DNA of 64,000 nucleotides from Micromonospora fulviviridis (GTDB taxonomy: Bacteria; Actinomycetota; Actinomycetes; Mycobacteriales; Micromonosporaceae), in the NCBI RefSeq assembly GCF_014648395.1, contig NZ_BMRA01000011.1, positions 208,117 to 272,116 of the forward strand. The letters run 5' to 3'. Numbering within the stretch: position 1 is the stretch's first letter; every line of letters starts with the position of its first letter. Below the pieces are notes generated by a model. It was given only the letters and a program-made list of their open reading frames with translations. It was not told the origin of the DNA and did no database searches. Shown in pieces: positions 23,962 through 31,513 of this stretch. The position numbers and the translations under genes are program-made.

Positions 23962-25731
23962 CTACACCACGTCGCGGCGCGTCCCGCGCGCCTCGTCGAG
24001 CAGGCGCTCGACGAGGCCGTCCACCGGCAGCTCGATCCGCTCGCCGGAGGCCCGGTCGCGCAGCTCGACGTACCCCTCGGCCAGTCGGCGGCCGACCACG
24101 ACGGCGCGCGGGATGCCGATCAGCTCGGCGTCGGTGAACTTCACCCCGGCCGAGACGTGGGTGCGGTCGTCGACCAGCACCCGCAGGCCGGCCGCGGAGA
24201 GGCGTCCGCCGAGTTCCAGCGCCGCGTCGAGCTGCGGACCCTTTCCGGCCGCCACCAGGTGTACGTCGCACGGCGCGACCTCGGCCGGCCACACCAGCCC
24301 CCGGTCGTCGTGGTGCTGCTCGGCCACCGACGCGACGGCCCGGGAGACGCCGATGCCGTAGCAGCCCATGGTGGGCCGGACCGGCTTGCCCTCCCGGCCG
24401 AGCACGTCGACCGCGAAGGCGTCGGTGAACCGGCGGCCGAGCTGGAAGATGTGCCCCACCTCGATGCCCCGCCGCATGGTCAGCTCGCCGTCGTCGCAGG
24501 CCGGGCAGGGGTCGCCCGGCCGCACCTCGGCCGCCTCGATGGTGCCGTCCGGCACGAAGTCCCGCCCGCACACCACGTCGGTGGCGTGCCGGCCTGGCTC
24601 GTTCGCCCCGGTCAACCAGGCGGTGCCGGTGACCACCCGCGGGTCGACCAGGTAGCGGACGGCGTGCTTGGCCAGGATCTGCGGCCCGATGTAACCGCGG
24701 ACCAGCTCCGGATGCGCCGCCCAGTCCTCGAAGACCGCCACGGTGGCCGGGTGCAGCGCCGCCTCGACCCGCTTCAGGTCCACCTCGCGGTCGCCGGGCA
24801 GGCCGATCACCAGCAGCTCCGCCTGCTCGACACCGGGCCGGCGCACGGCCAGCACCACGTTCTTCAACGTGTCGGCGGCGGTCCAGCCGGTCCGGCCGGC
24901 GAGCGCGCGGGCGTTGGCCAGGTCGACCAGGGACGCGATGGTCGGCGTCTCCGGGGTGTCGTGCACCTCCATGGCCGGCTGGGCCTCCGGGTCGCCGGCC
25001 GCCGGCGCGCGGGTCACCACGGCTTCCGTGTTGGCGGCGTAGTCGCAGGTGGTGCAGCCGACGTAGGTGTCCTCGCCGACCGGGGTGGCGGCCAGGAACT
25101 CCTCGGACGCCGAGCCGCCCATCGCCCCGGACATCGCGTGCACCACGGTGAAGTCCAGCCCGAGCCGGGTGAAGATCCGCTGGTACGCGTCACGGTGCCG
25201 GTCGTAGGCGGCCTGGAGCCCCGCCTCGTCGAGGTCGAAGGAGTAGGCGTCCTTCATCAGGAACTCGCGCCCGCGCAGCAGCCCGGCCCGGGGCCGGGCC
25301 TCGTCCCGGAACTTCGTCTGGATCTGGAAGAGCGTCACCGGGAAGTCCCGGTACGAGCTGAACAGGTCCTTCACCAGCAGCGCGGCCATCTCCTCGTGGG
25401 TCGGGGCGAGCAGGTGCTCGGCGCCCTTCCGGTCTTCGAGGGTGAAGATGTCGTCGCCGTACTCCGTCCACCGCCCGCTGGCCCGGTACGGCTCGGCCGG
25501 CAGCAGCGCCGGGAAGTGCACCTCCTGGTCGCCGATCGCCGCCATCTCGGCGCGGACGATCTCGGTGACCCGGTCCAGCACCAGCTTGCCCAGCGGCAGC
25601 CAGGTGTAGCCGCCCGGGGCGGCGCGGCGTACGTAGCCGGCGCGGAGCAGGAGCCGGTGGCTCGGCACCTCGGCGTCGGCCGGGTCCTCGCGCAGGGTCC
25701 GGAGCAGCAGAGTCGACATGCGCAGCAGCAT
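23962..25731 (-). CDS. proS: Prolyl-tRNA synthetase, bacterial type with editing domain
   Basis: Joins proline to tRNA-Pro. The 589-residue enzyme has the class II core: motif 1 region (PGGYTWLPLGKLVLDRVTEI), motif 2 region (APTHEEMAALLVKDL and the RDEARPRAGLLRGREF segment) and motif 3 (MGCYGIGVSRAV). The insertion of about 180 residues between motifs 2 and 3 is the YbaK-like editing domain that distinguishes bacterial-type ProRS, and the C-terminal anticodon-binding domain follows (CDVHLVAAGKG onward). The start at 25731 (MLLRMSTLLLRT) may be four codons further in. Separate YbaK protein nearby suggests added trans-editing. Confidence 0.95.
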   Translation of the reverse strand: MLLRMSTLLLRTLREDPADAEVPSHRLLLRAGYVRRAAPGGYTWLPLGKLVLDRVTEIVRAEMAAIGDQEVHFPALLPAEPYRASGRWTEYGDDIFTLEDRKGAEHLLAPTHEEMAALLVKDLFSSYRDFPVTLFQIQTKFRDEARPRAGLLRGREFLMKDAYSFDLDEAGLQAAYDRHRDAYQRIFTRLGLDFTVVHAMSGAMGGSASEEFLAATPVGEDTYVGCTTCDYAANTEAVVTRAPAAGDPEAQPAMEVHDTPETPTIASLVDLANARALAGRTGWTAADTLKNVVLAVRRPGVEQAELLVIGLPGDREVDLKRVEAALHPATVAVFEDWAAHPELVRGYIGPQILAKHAVRYLVDPRVVTGTAWLTGANEPGRHATDVVCGRDFVPDGTIEAAEVRPGDPCPACDDGELTMRRGIEVGHIFQLGRRFTDAFAVDVLGREGKPVRPTMGCYGIGVSRAVASVAEQHHDDRGLVWPAEVAPCDVHLVAAGKGPQLDAALELGGRLSAAGLRVLVDDRTHVSAGVKFTDAELIGIPRAVVVGRRLAEGYVELRDRASGERIELPVDGLVERLLDEARGTRRDVV

Positions 25732-25833
25732 TGAGGCAGCGTACGGCGGGTCGGGCCGGCGGGCGATCGGATTCGCCCCGTGCCGGTGGACGGTCCGGGG
25801 TGGAGGACGCCGTGGTGGGGGTAGGAGAGGGGG

Positions 25834-26208
25834 ATGGATGAGAGGCCCCGGCTGACGATGACGGCGACCGTGCTGGACGCGCCAGATGCCCGGGAGCTGG
25901 CCGGTTTCTACGAACGGCTGCTCGGGTGGTCACGCCGGGAGGACGAGCCGGACTGGGTCACCCTGGTCGCGCCCGAGGGCGGAGCCGGGCTGTCGTTCCA
26001 GACCGAGCCGGCGTACGTGCGGCCGGTCTGGCCCGCCGGCCCGGGCGAGCCGCGGATGATGGCACACCTCGACATCCAGGTCGACGACCTCGACGCGGCG
26101 TCGGCGTACGCCGTGTCCGTGGGGGCCACCGTGGCGGACTTCCAGCCCCAGGACGACGTGCGCGTCCACCTCGACCCGGCCGGCCACCCGTTCTGCCTGT
26201 ACCTCTGA
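25834..26208 (+). CDS. VOC family protein
   Basis: A 124-residue vicinal oxygen chelate protein: MTATVLDAPDARELAGFYER begins module one and MAHLDIQVDDLDAASAYAVS module two, ending D-P-A-G-H-P-F-C-L-Y-L, the usual closing strand. Similar proteins are common in actinobacteria and are mostly uncharacterised. GGAGAGGGGG stands before ATG 25834. It is divergent from proS and has no obvious partner gene. Confidence 0.85.
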   Translation: MDERPRLTMTATVLDAPDARELAGFYERLLGWSRREDEPDWVTLVAPEGGAGLSFQTEPAYVRPVWPAGPGEPRMMAHLDIQVDDLDAASAYAVSVGATVADFQPQDDVRVHLDPAGHPFCLYL

Positions 26209-26232
26209 GTCGCGTCGGTCGTCTGGCCGCTG

Positions 26233-26274
26233 TGGGTGCGTCTGTTGCTGCCCCGACGACAACAACCGCACCCA
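26233..26274 (+). terminator. Hairpin after the VOC gene
   Basis: TGGGTGCG (26233-26240) pairs with CGCACCCA (26267-26274), and an inner GTTG/CAAC pair extends the structure. It lies between the VOC gene stop and the end of the convergent small membrane protein gene, so it can serve both. Confidence 0.5.
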
Positions 26275-26283
26275 GAGGATCAG

Positions 26284-26400
26284 CTAGCCCCGTCGGCGAG
26301 ACCGCCGTGCCGCCCACACGCCGCCCGCGACAGCCGCCGCCGTGGGCAACAGGCAGCACAGGGCAAGGACGAGCAGGTGCCACGGCTTGATCGCTCCCAT
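26284..26400 (-). CDS. 38-residue membrane protein
   Basis: ATG 26400 opens 38 codons ending at a TAG. The peptide is MGAIKPWHLLVLALCCLLPT followed by an Ala/Gly/Val-rich helix end and the basic tail AARRSRRRG. This is a textbook single-helix protein with the positive-inside tail. The opening M-G-x-x-K-P-W-H-x-L resembles the start of actinobacterial TatA-type proteins, but the amphipathic helix of TatA is missing. It is below the size limit of most gene callers. It follows the DUF397 gene by 75 bases on the same strand. Confidence 0.65.
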   Translation of the reverse strand: MGAIKPWHLLVLALCCLLPTAAAVAGGVWAARRSRRRG

Positions 26401-26475
26401 GGCGTGAGCATAGGGCGATTTCTCTCGACGCCTTGTCGGGGAACCGACTTACAAGATCACCAGCGTGCCCAGGAG

Positions 26476-26661
26476 TCAGCGGCGCCTGGCGTGGATGATG
26501 AAGGCGCGCCAGGCGTCGGGGGTGAACGTGAGGACCGGGCCGGTGGGGTCCTTGCTGTCACGGACGCCGACCACTCCGGCCAGGTTGTCGGCCACCTCGA
26601 CACAGTCGCCCTGCGTGCCGCTACGGGTGGACTTTCGCCAGGCCGCGCCGGTCAGCTCCAT
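26476..26661 (-). CDS. DUF397 protein
   Basis: A 61-residue DUF397 protein: AAWRKSTRSGTQGDCVEVAD, then GVVGVRDSKDPTGPVLTFTP and WRAFI. These are the family's full set of conserved blocks. DUF397 proteins are almost always encoded beside an XRE/DUF5753 regulator, as here (ten-base overlap with the preceding gene), and some Streptomyces members act in development and antibiotic control. The molecular job is not settled. Confidence 0.93.
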   Translation of the reverse strand: MELTGAAWRKSTRSGTQGDCVEVADNLAGVVGVRDSKDPTGPVLTFTPDAWRAFIIHARRR

Positions 26662-27455
26662 GACGTCATCACTTCCTTCATCAGCTCCGTCGACTGCTGG
26701 CGAGAAAATGCCTCACTGCGCACGCTCTCCCACCTGGACAGCAGGATAGCCACATCCTCATCGTTGTCGACGACTACGCCACCGAGCTGGTTCTCCAGGT
26801 GACCGACCCAGCCGCCGTCGTTTCCACGGGCCAGCGCGAAGGGCCCGACCAGACCGACGTGAACGGCGACCTCTGTCGGGACGACGTGGATGTGAATGTG
26901 TGGCCGCCCGCCGCACTCGATGAGGTGCGCGATCTGCTCAACCATGAGCCCCTGGAAACCTTCGCCCGCGCGCCGAAGGACCGACTCCTCAATGACGGCG
27001 ACGTACTTGGGGTGGTCCGCACTGAAGAGAATGGACTGTCGGTCCAGCCGGACGGCGAGCCGCCTCTCCACCTCGTCGTCACTGATCATGTCGTCCGTGC
27101 GGATCATTGCCCGGGCATAGTTCTCGGTCTGTAGCAGCCCTGGAACCAGAGTGGGCTGGTAGGTCCGCAACTGCTGCGCCTGGCGTTCCGCTTCCAGCCA
27201 GGGGCGGAACCAGCTCGGCTGGCCGTCGCGTTCCGCCAGCTTGAGCAGCGACGTCAGCAGGCCGCCGGTGCCCAGCACCTCGTCGGCCCGTTTCAGAAAG
27301 AACCGGTCCAGCGGTCGCTGGCCCAGCTCGACCGCCGACACCTGCGACCCGGAGAAGTGGACCAGCTTCCCGAACTCCTCCTGGCTCAGCTCGGCCTTCA
27401 ACCGCAGCCGCCGGAGCTGGGCCCGGATCAGCTCCGCGGTCGGTTCGCTCTCCAC
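26652..27455 (-). CDS. XRE regulator with DUF5753 domain
   Basis: A 267-residue regulator. The N-terminal helix-turn-helix covers about residues 8-62 (LRRLRLKAELSQEEFGKLVH, then FSGSQVSAVELGQRP). The rest is the DUF5753 domain, marked by the sequence YQPTLVPGLLQTENYARAMI and the late HIHVVPTEVAVHVGLVGPFA. GTG 27455 is preceded by GGGGAGGAA and was chosen over the frame to 27527. It overlaps the DUF397 gene by ten bases and is divergent from a small protein gene. The pair is a typical actinobacterial regulator/partner unit; the target promoters are unknown. Confidence 0.92.
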   Translation of the reverse strand: MESEPTAELIRAQLRRLRLKAELSQEEFGKLVHFSGSQVSAVELGQRPLDRFFLKRADEVLGTGGLLTSLLKLAERDGQPSWFRPWLEAERQAQQLRTYQPTLVPGLLQTENYARAMIRTDDMISDDEVERRLAVRLDRQSILFSADHPKYVAVIEESVLRRAGEGFQGLMVEQIAHLIECGGRPHIHIHVVPTEVAVHVGLVGPFALARGNDGGWVGHLENQLGGVVVDNDEDVAILLSRWESVRSEAFSRQQSTELMKEVMTSWS

Positions 27456-27679
27456 ACTTCCTCCCCGATTTCCCGACGCCTCCCTGGCGTCGCCGTGCGC
27501 CGGCGAGCGCCGACGGGAGGTCGCCACGAACCGCCTCGACGGCTTCCGAGCGTAGTCGTGTCCTCAGCAGACTGTCACCCAGCGAGCCGCCTCCCGTCCG
27601 GCCCGCTGCGGGGGCCGCCCCCTGATCCCCCGAAGCGCCGGGGGCGATCCCCACCCCCGTACCGGAGAAGGAAGTCGCC

Positions 27680-28006
27680 ATGAGCCTCCCCGTGCCGCGC
27701 CTCGGGCCGTACCCCGATCGGCCGCGCCCCTATCCGCCGGACTGGCCGGCGCACCTGCCGATCCGGCCGCTCTGGCTGTGCCGGGCCTGCGGGCTGCCGT
27801 GGCCGTGCGCCCAGGCGCGTCTGCTGCTCAAGGTCGAGTACGCCGACCACCCCGTCGACCTGGCCGTCTACCTCTCCGGGCTGTACCACGAGGCGACCCA
27901 CGACCTGTTCCGGCTGAACCCGCACGACGGGCCCACCCCGCGCGATCTGTTCGAGCGGTTCGTTGCCTGGGGGCCGTACCGGAAGGGCGTCGCTCAGAAT
28001 CAGTGA
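27680..28006 (+). CDS. Small cysteine-containing protein of unknown function
   Basis: A 108-residue protein with a Pro-rich start (LGPYPDRPRPYPPDWPAH) followed by LWLCRACGLPWPCAQARLLL, a C-x-x-C-x6-C pattern that could bind zinc or form a redox site. The C-terminal half is helical and ends near the sigma factor gene. GGAGAAGGAAGTCGCC stands before the ATG. Comparable small proteins lie next to XRE/DUF5753 regulators in other actinobacteria as far as I recall, so it may belong to that unit as a divergently read target. Function not known. Confidence 0.65.
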   Translation: MSLPVPRLGPYPDRPRPYPPDWPAHLPIRPLWLCRACGLPWPCAQARLLLKVEYADHPVDLAVYLSGLYHEATHDLFRLNPHDGPTPRDLFERFVAWGPYRKGVAQNQ

Positions 28007-28090
28007 TCCCGCCGGCAACCATGGCGCGGTGGGGTGGCGTCTGGGAAGGCGTCACGATGATGCACCACCTGACCCCAAGGATCGGCTCGT

Positions 28091-28621
28091 GTGGACCCTC
28101 TCCTGAGTGAGTTCGACTCGTTCGTGCGAACCCGTACCCCCGCACTCCTGCGCTCGGCCTACCTGCTGACCGGTGACCAGCACCTGGCCGAGGACCTCGT
28201 CCAGTCCGCCCTGGCCCGGACGCACCGCTCGTGGAGCCGGCTGCACGACAGCGGCAACGCCGAGGCGTACACCCGCAAGATCATGTATCACCTGCAGGTC
28301 TCCTGGTGGCGGCGCCGCCGGGTGGCCGAGTCGATGCCGGGTGATGTGCCCGAGCCGCGCGGAGGCGACTCGGCTCCCGACCACGCCCAGCAGACCACGC
28401 TCCGGCTGACCCTCCGGGCCGCGCTGGCGAAGCTCTCCGCCAAACAGCGGGCCGTGCTGGTGCTGCGGTTCTTCGAGGACCGCACCGAGTCCGAGGCCGC
28501 CGACCTGCTCGGCGTCACCGTCGGCACCGTCAAGAGCCAGACCTCGAAGGCCCTGGCCAAGTTGCGCACCGTCGCCCCGGAACTCGCCCAGCTCTACGTC
28601 ACGGAAGGAAGCGCCCGATGA
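28091..28621 (+). CDS. SigE-family RNA polymerase sigma factor
   Basis: A 176-residue ECF sigma factor. Region 2 is at about residues 12-75 (LLRSAYLLTGDQHLAEDLVQ, ALARTHRSWSRL) and region 4 at about 105-160 (LSAKQRAVLVLRFFEDRTES, EAADLLGVTVGTVKSQTSKA). The phrase L-L-T-G-D-x-x-x-A-E-D-L-V-Q is typical of the actinobacterial SigE/SigM-like group. GTG 28091 is the start. It overlaps the next gene by ATGA, so both are coupled. Confidence 0.92.
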   Translation: MDPLLSEFDSFVRTRTPALLRSAYLLTGDQHLAEDLVQSALARTHRSWSRLHDSGNAEAYTRKIMYHLQVSWWRRRRVAESMPGDVPEPRGGDSAPDHAQQTTLRLTLRAALAKLSAKQRAVLVLRFFEDRTESEAADLLGVTVGTVKSQTSKALAKLRTVAPELAQLYVTEGSAR

Positions 28622-29748
28622 ACCAGGACCGCCTTCGACTCGACCTGGCCGGGCTGGCCGAGGAGGTCACCCCGGTCGACCTGCGGGACCGGGCCCTGCG
28701 TACGTCCCGCCGGCTCGGCATCCAGCGGGCCGTCGCCACCTCGGCCGCCGCCCTCGTGGTGCTGGCCGCCGCGACCGGGACCGCCCTCGCGATCCGCCCG
28801 AACGGCCAGGGGCCGGCACCCGCCCCCGCCGGCCCGTCGGTGACCAGCACCTGGCCCCCGGTCGAGGTCACCCCGACGCCGTCGCCGTCGCCGTCGGACA
28901 GCGCCTCGCCGAGCGGTTCGCCGGTGAAGCCGGCGTCCGTTCTCACCGGCACCCGCTACTACCTGGAGGCCCCGGCGTCCACCAGGGCCCGGATCCACGC
29001 CGTCCGCGGCAGTTCGGACCAGGTGGTCTACCAGATTCCGTCCGCCCCCACCGGGTGCGAGTCCAACACCATCACCGTCTCTCCGGACGGGAAGCGGGTG
29101 GCCTGGGTGCAGGACAGCACCGACGGCGGCACCAGTGGTGTGCTCCTGGCCGGCACGATCGGAAAGCCGGGCTCGACGAAGCTCCTGGAGGACGTCAACT
29201 GCCTCGGTGCCCGCCCACTGGTGTGGAAGGGCGGTGACCTGCTGATGGTGCACAAGAAGACCCAGGAGTCGGTGCTGTTCGACCTGGCGGCCAACAAGCG
29301 GGTGGACGGTGACCCGGGCCAGGAGACCGACCGGTGCTGGTCGGCCGACGGCAGGTGGCTGGCCGCGATGGGGGAGGGAAACAAGCCGTACGTCAGCGAC
29401 GGGACACAGTCGCGGCTTTACTCCTACACGCCGCCGAAGGACGAGGCCGCGCACTGGGACGGCTGGCGGGCCCAGAGCGTTTCGATGGACGGCCGGTACG
29501 TGGCAGTCGGCTGGCAGCCCACCGACGTGTCCCGCGAGGACGGCAGTTTCGCGGTGGTCGACACCACCACGAGCAAGGTGGTGAACCTGCCGGGTAAGGG
29601 CGACATCTGGAGCATCCTGTTCACCGTCGACAACAAGGTGATCGTCACGCGGAGGACCGGCATCAGCGTCCTGGACAGCACCTTCGCGCCGCTCGGCACG
29701 GTCACCAAGCCCACCACCTCAGGGGTGCTGCTGGCGTACGTGCCCTGA
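28618..29748 (+). CDS. One-pass membrane protein with beta-propeller-like outer domain, sigma factor partner
   Basis: A 376-residue protein coupled to the SigE gene. The cytoplasmic N-terminus (about 36 residues, with LDLAGLAEEVTPVDLRDRAL) is followed by a membrane helix at about 38-58, a Pro/Thr/Ser linker and an outer domain with repeating strands such as VSPDGKRVAWVQD, SADGRWLAAMGEG and SMDGRYVAVGWQP. These are WD40/TolB-like blade elements. The order resembles proteins that hold SigE-type factors at the membrane. The signal is unknown. Confidence 0.75.
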   Translation: MNQDRLRLDLAGLAEEVTPVDLRDRALRTSRRLGIQRAVATSAAALVVLAAATGTALAIRPNGQGPAPAPAGPSVTSTWPPVEVTPTPSPSPSDSASPSGSPVKPASVLTGTRYYLEAPASTRARIHAVRGSSDQVVYQIPSAPTGCESNTITVSPDGKRVAWVQDSTDGGTSGVLLAGTIGKPGSTKLLEDVNCLGARPLVWKGGDLLMVHKKTQESVLFDLAANKRVDGDPGQETDRCWSADGRWLAAMGEGNKPYVSDGTQSRLYSYTPPKDEAAHWDGWRAQSVSMDGRYVAVGWQPTDVSREDGSFAVVDTTTSKVVNLPGKGDIWSILFTVDNKVIVTRRTGISVLDSTFAPLGTVTKPTTSGVLLAYVP

Positions 29749-29796
29749 ACCGTCGACCACGGTTCCACGACGGCAACCCTCCCTTGAGAAATGCGA

Positions 29797-29836
29797 CTGA
29801 GCAGGGGCGGACCAACGGTGGTCCGCCCCTGCTCAG
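29797..29836. terminator. Perfect 18-bp bidirectional terminator
   Basis: CTGAGCAGGGGCGGACCA (29797-29814) and its exact complement (29819-29836) enclose the loop ACGG. The stem lies between two convergent genes and its right arm includes the stop codon of the minus-strand beta-propeller gene. Confidence 0.8.
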
Positions 29837-31491
29837 CGCAGCACGGTGATCGCCCGGTCGGCCACGACGTGCTTCCAGGGCACGATGACCACGACCCCGT
29901 CCCGCTCGAGGACCTTGGCCTCCTCGCCCTCGAAGCCGGCCGAGAGCGGCCCCTTCGCCACCGGGCTGACCTTGCCGGTGGCGGGGTCGATACGCACCAG
30001 CCGCGGCGGCAGCTTCCGCCGGTCGCCGGTCTCCCATGCCAGCAGGCCCTGCTCGTCCCGGCGGATCAGCTCGACCTTGCTGGCGCTGTGCCCGGAGGAG
30101 ATCCAGCGCCGCTTGCCGGTGGCCAGGTCGATGGCGATGATCTGGTTCGCCGACCGGCCCGAGTTCGGCACGTTCTTCGGGAACGTCGGGTAGTAGAGCG
30201 TCTCGTCGTCGCCGAGGCACTGGTAGACGGCCGGACCGTCGATCGCGTTGGACCGGTTGGGCGGCACGTCCCACAGTTCGGTGCCGTCGATCGGGTCGGT
30301 GAACGAGGCCGTCTCCCGGCCGGTCTTCGGGTCCCGCACCGTGTAGCTCTCGTGCCCCAGCCCGGGCAGGCTGATCAGCGGCCGCACGCTCAGCACCCCG
30401 TCGGTGACTTTCGCCTCGGGCAGCCGCTGCCGCCAGCGCACCTTGCCGGTGGCCGGGTCGAGGGCGTCCACCTCACCGCCCGTGGAGCAGCCGTAGGTGA
30501 CGACGACCAGGTCCCCGGCGGCCCGCATGTCCTTGAATCCGCAGTCCCGGCCGGGTAGCAGCTTCTCCCCGGTGGTGCGCCACAACTGCTTCCCGTCGGC
30601 GAGGGAGAACCCGATCATGGTGTCGCCGGAGCGGACGATCACCTGCTGGCCGGCGACGGAGAGGTCGGGCGCGGCCAGCGCGTCCCGGCCCTCGCGGACC
30701 GGCGCCGGGAACTTCGCCTGCCAGGTCAGCTTGCCGCTGCTCAGGTCGAAACCGGCGACCGTGTTGCAGGACTGCTCGGAGCCGGCCGCCACCGCGCCCC
30801 GGCCCTCGGTCACCGCCTGCGCCGCGACGCAGAGCGAGGTGCCCTCCGGCGCGGGCGCGCCCCACGCCTGCCCGCCGTCGGAGAGCCGGTAGGCGAGCAG
30901 CCCGTCCCCCTGGGCCCGGACCACCGTGTCACCGGCCAGCCAGGCGCCGAACATGTCCTGCTGGTCGTAGGTGGTCAGGCCGGTGTCCTGCCGCTCGGGG
31001 AAGTCCAGCACCCAGGCGGTCTTCAGCTCGTCGTCGTCGCCCGCGCCGCCGCCGACCAGCCGGGAGACTCCCCAGGCGGTGCCGGCGCCGACGGCCAGCA
31101 CGGCCACCAGACCACCCGCGATGAGCAGCGCCAGGCGCCCGCGCCGCCCGGGTGCCGCCGGCGGGGGCGGTGCCGCCCCGGGCCAACCCTGCGGCGGGTA
31201 CGCCGGCTGACCGGCCGCCGGGTACGCCGGGTGGCCGGCCACCGGGTACGCCGGCTGACCGGCCTGCGGGACCGGCGCCCAGCCCGGGTGCCCGCCCTGC
31301 GTCGGTGGAGCCTGCGGCAGCTGCGTCCAGCCCGGCTGCGGGGCCTGGGGCGCCCCTCCCGCCGGGACCTGTGGTGCGGCCGGCGGCGGGACCTGCGCCC
31401 CGGCCTGTGTCGGGTACTGGGGCTGCGGCGGGGCCGGCCAGCCACCCGACGTTCCGGGCTGCGGCTGCCACGGGGACTGCGGGGTCGTCAT
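29833..31491 (-). CDS. Membrane-anchored PQQ-type beta-propeller protein
   Basis: A 552-residue protein. The cytoplasmic N-terminus (about 1-115) is rich in Pro, Gln, Gly and Ala with copies of a GHPAYPAAGQPAYP-like unit. One membrane helix follows (about 120-142, LALLIAGGLVAVLAVGAGTA), then an outer domain with PQQ/quinoprotein-type blade repeats: YRLSDGGQAWGAPAP, FDLSSGKLTWQAKFP, FSLADGKQLWRTTGE, LDPATGKVRWRQRLP and IDLATGKRRWISSGH. Such a propeller without catalytic residues is probably a binding scaffold. It follows the peptidase gene by 22 bases, with the same domain order. Confidence 0.8.
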   Translation of the reverse strand: MTTPQSPWQPQPGTSGGWPAPPQPQYPTQAGAQVPPPAAPQVPAGGAPQAPQPGWTQLPQAPPTQGGHPGWAPVPQAGQPAYPVAGHPAYPAAGQPAYPPQGWPGAAPPPPAAPGRRGRLALLIAGGLVAVLAVGAGTAWGVSRLVGGGAGDDDELKTAWVLDFPERQDTGLTTYDQQDMFGAWLAGDTVVRAQGDGLLAYRLSDGGQAWGAPAPEGTSLCVAAQAVTEGRGAVAAGSEQSCNTVAGFDLSSGKLTWQAKFPAPVREGRDALAAPDLSVAGQQVIVRSGDTMIGFSLADGKQLWRTTGEKLLPGRDCGFKDMRAAGDLVVVTYGCSTGGEVDALDPATGKVRWRQRLPEAKVTDGVLSVRPLISLPGLGHESYTVRDPKTGRETASFTDPIDGTELWDVPPNRSNAIDGPAVYQCLGDDETLYYPTFPKNVPNSGRSANQIIAIDLATGKRRWISSGHSASKVELIRRDEQGLLAWETGDRRKLPPRLVRIDPATGKVSPVAKGPLSAGFEGEEAKVLERDGVVVIVPWKHVVADRAITVLR

Positions 31492-31513
31492 CGTTCGCTC
31501 CTCGGATTCCCGT

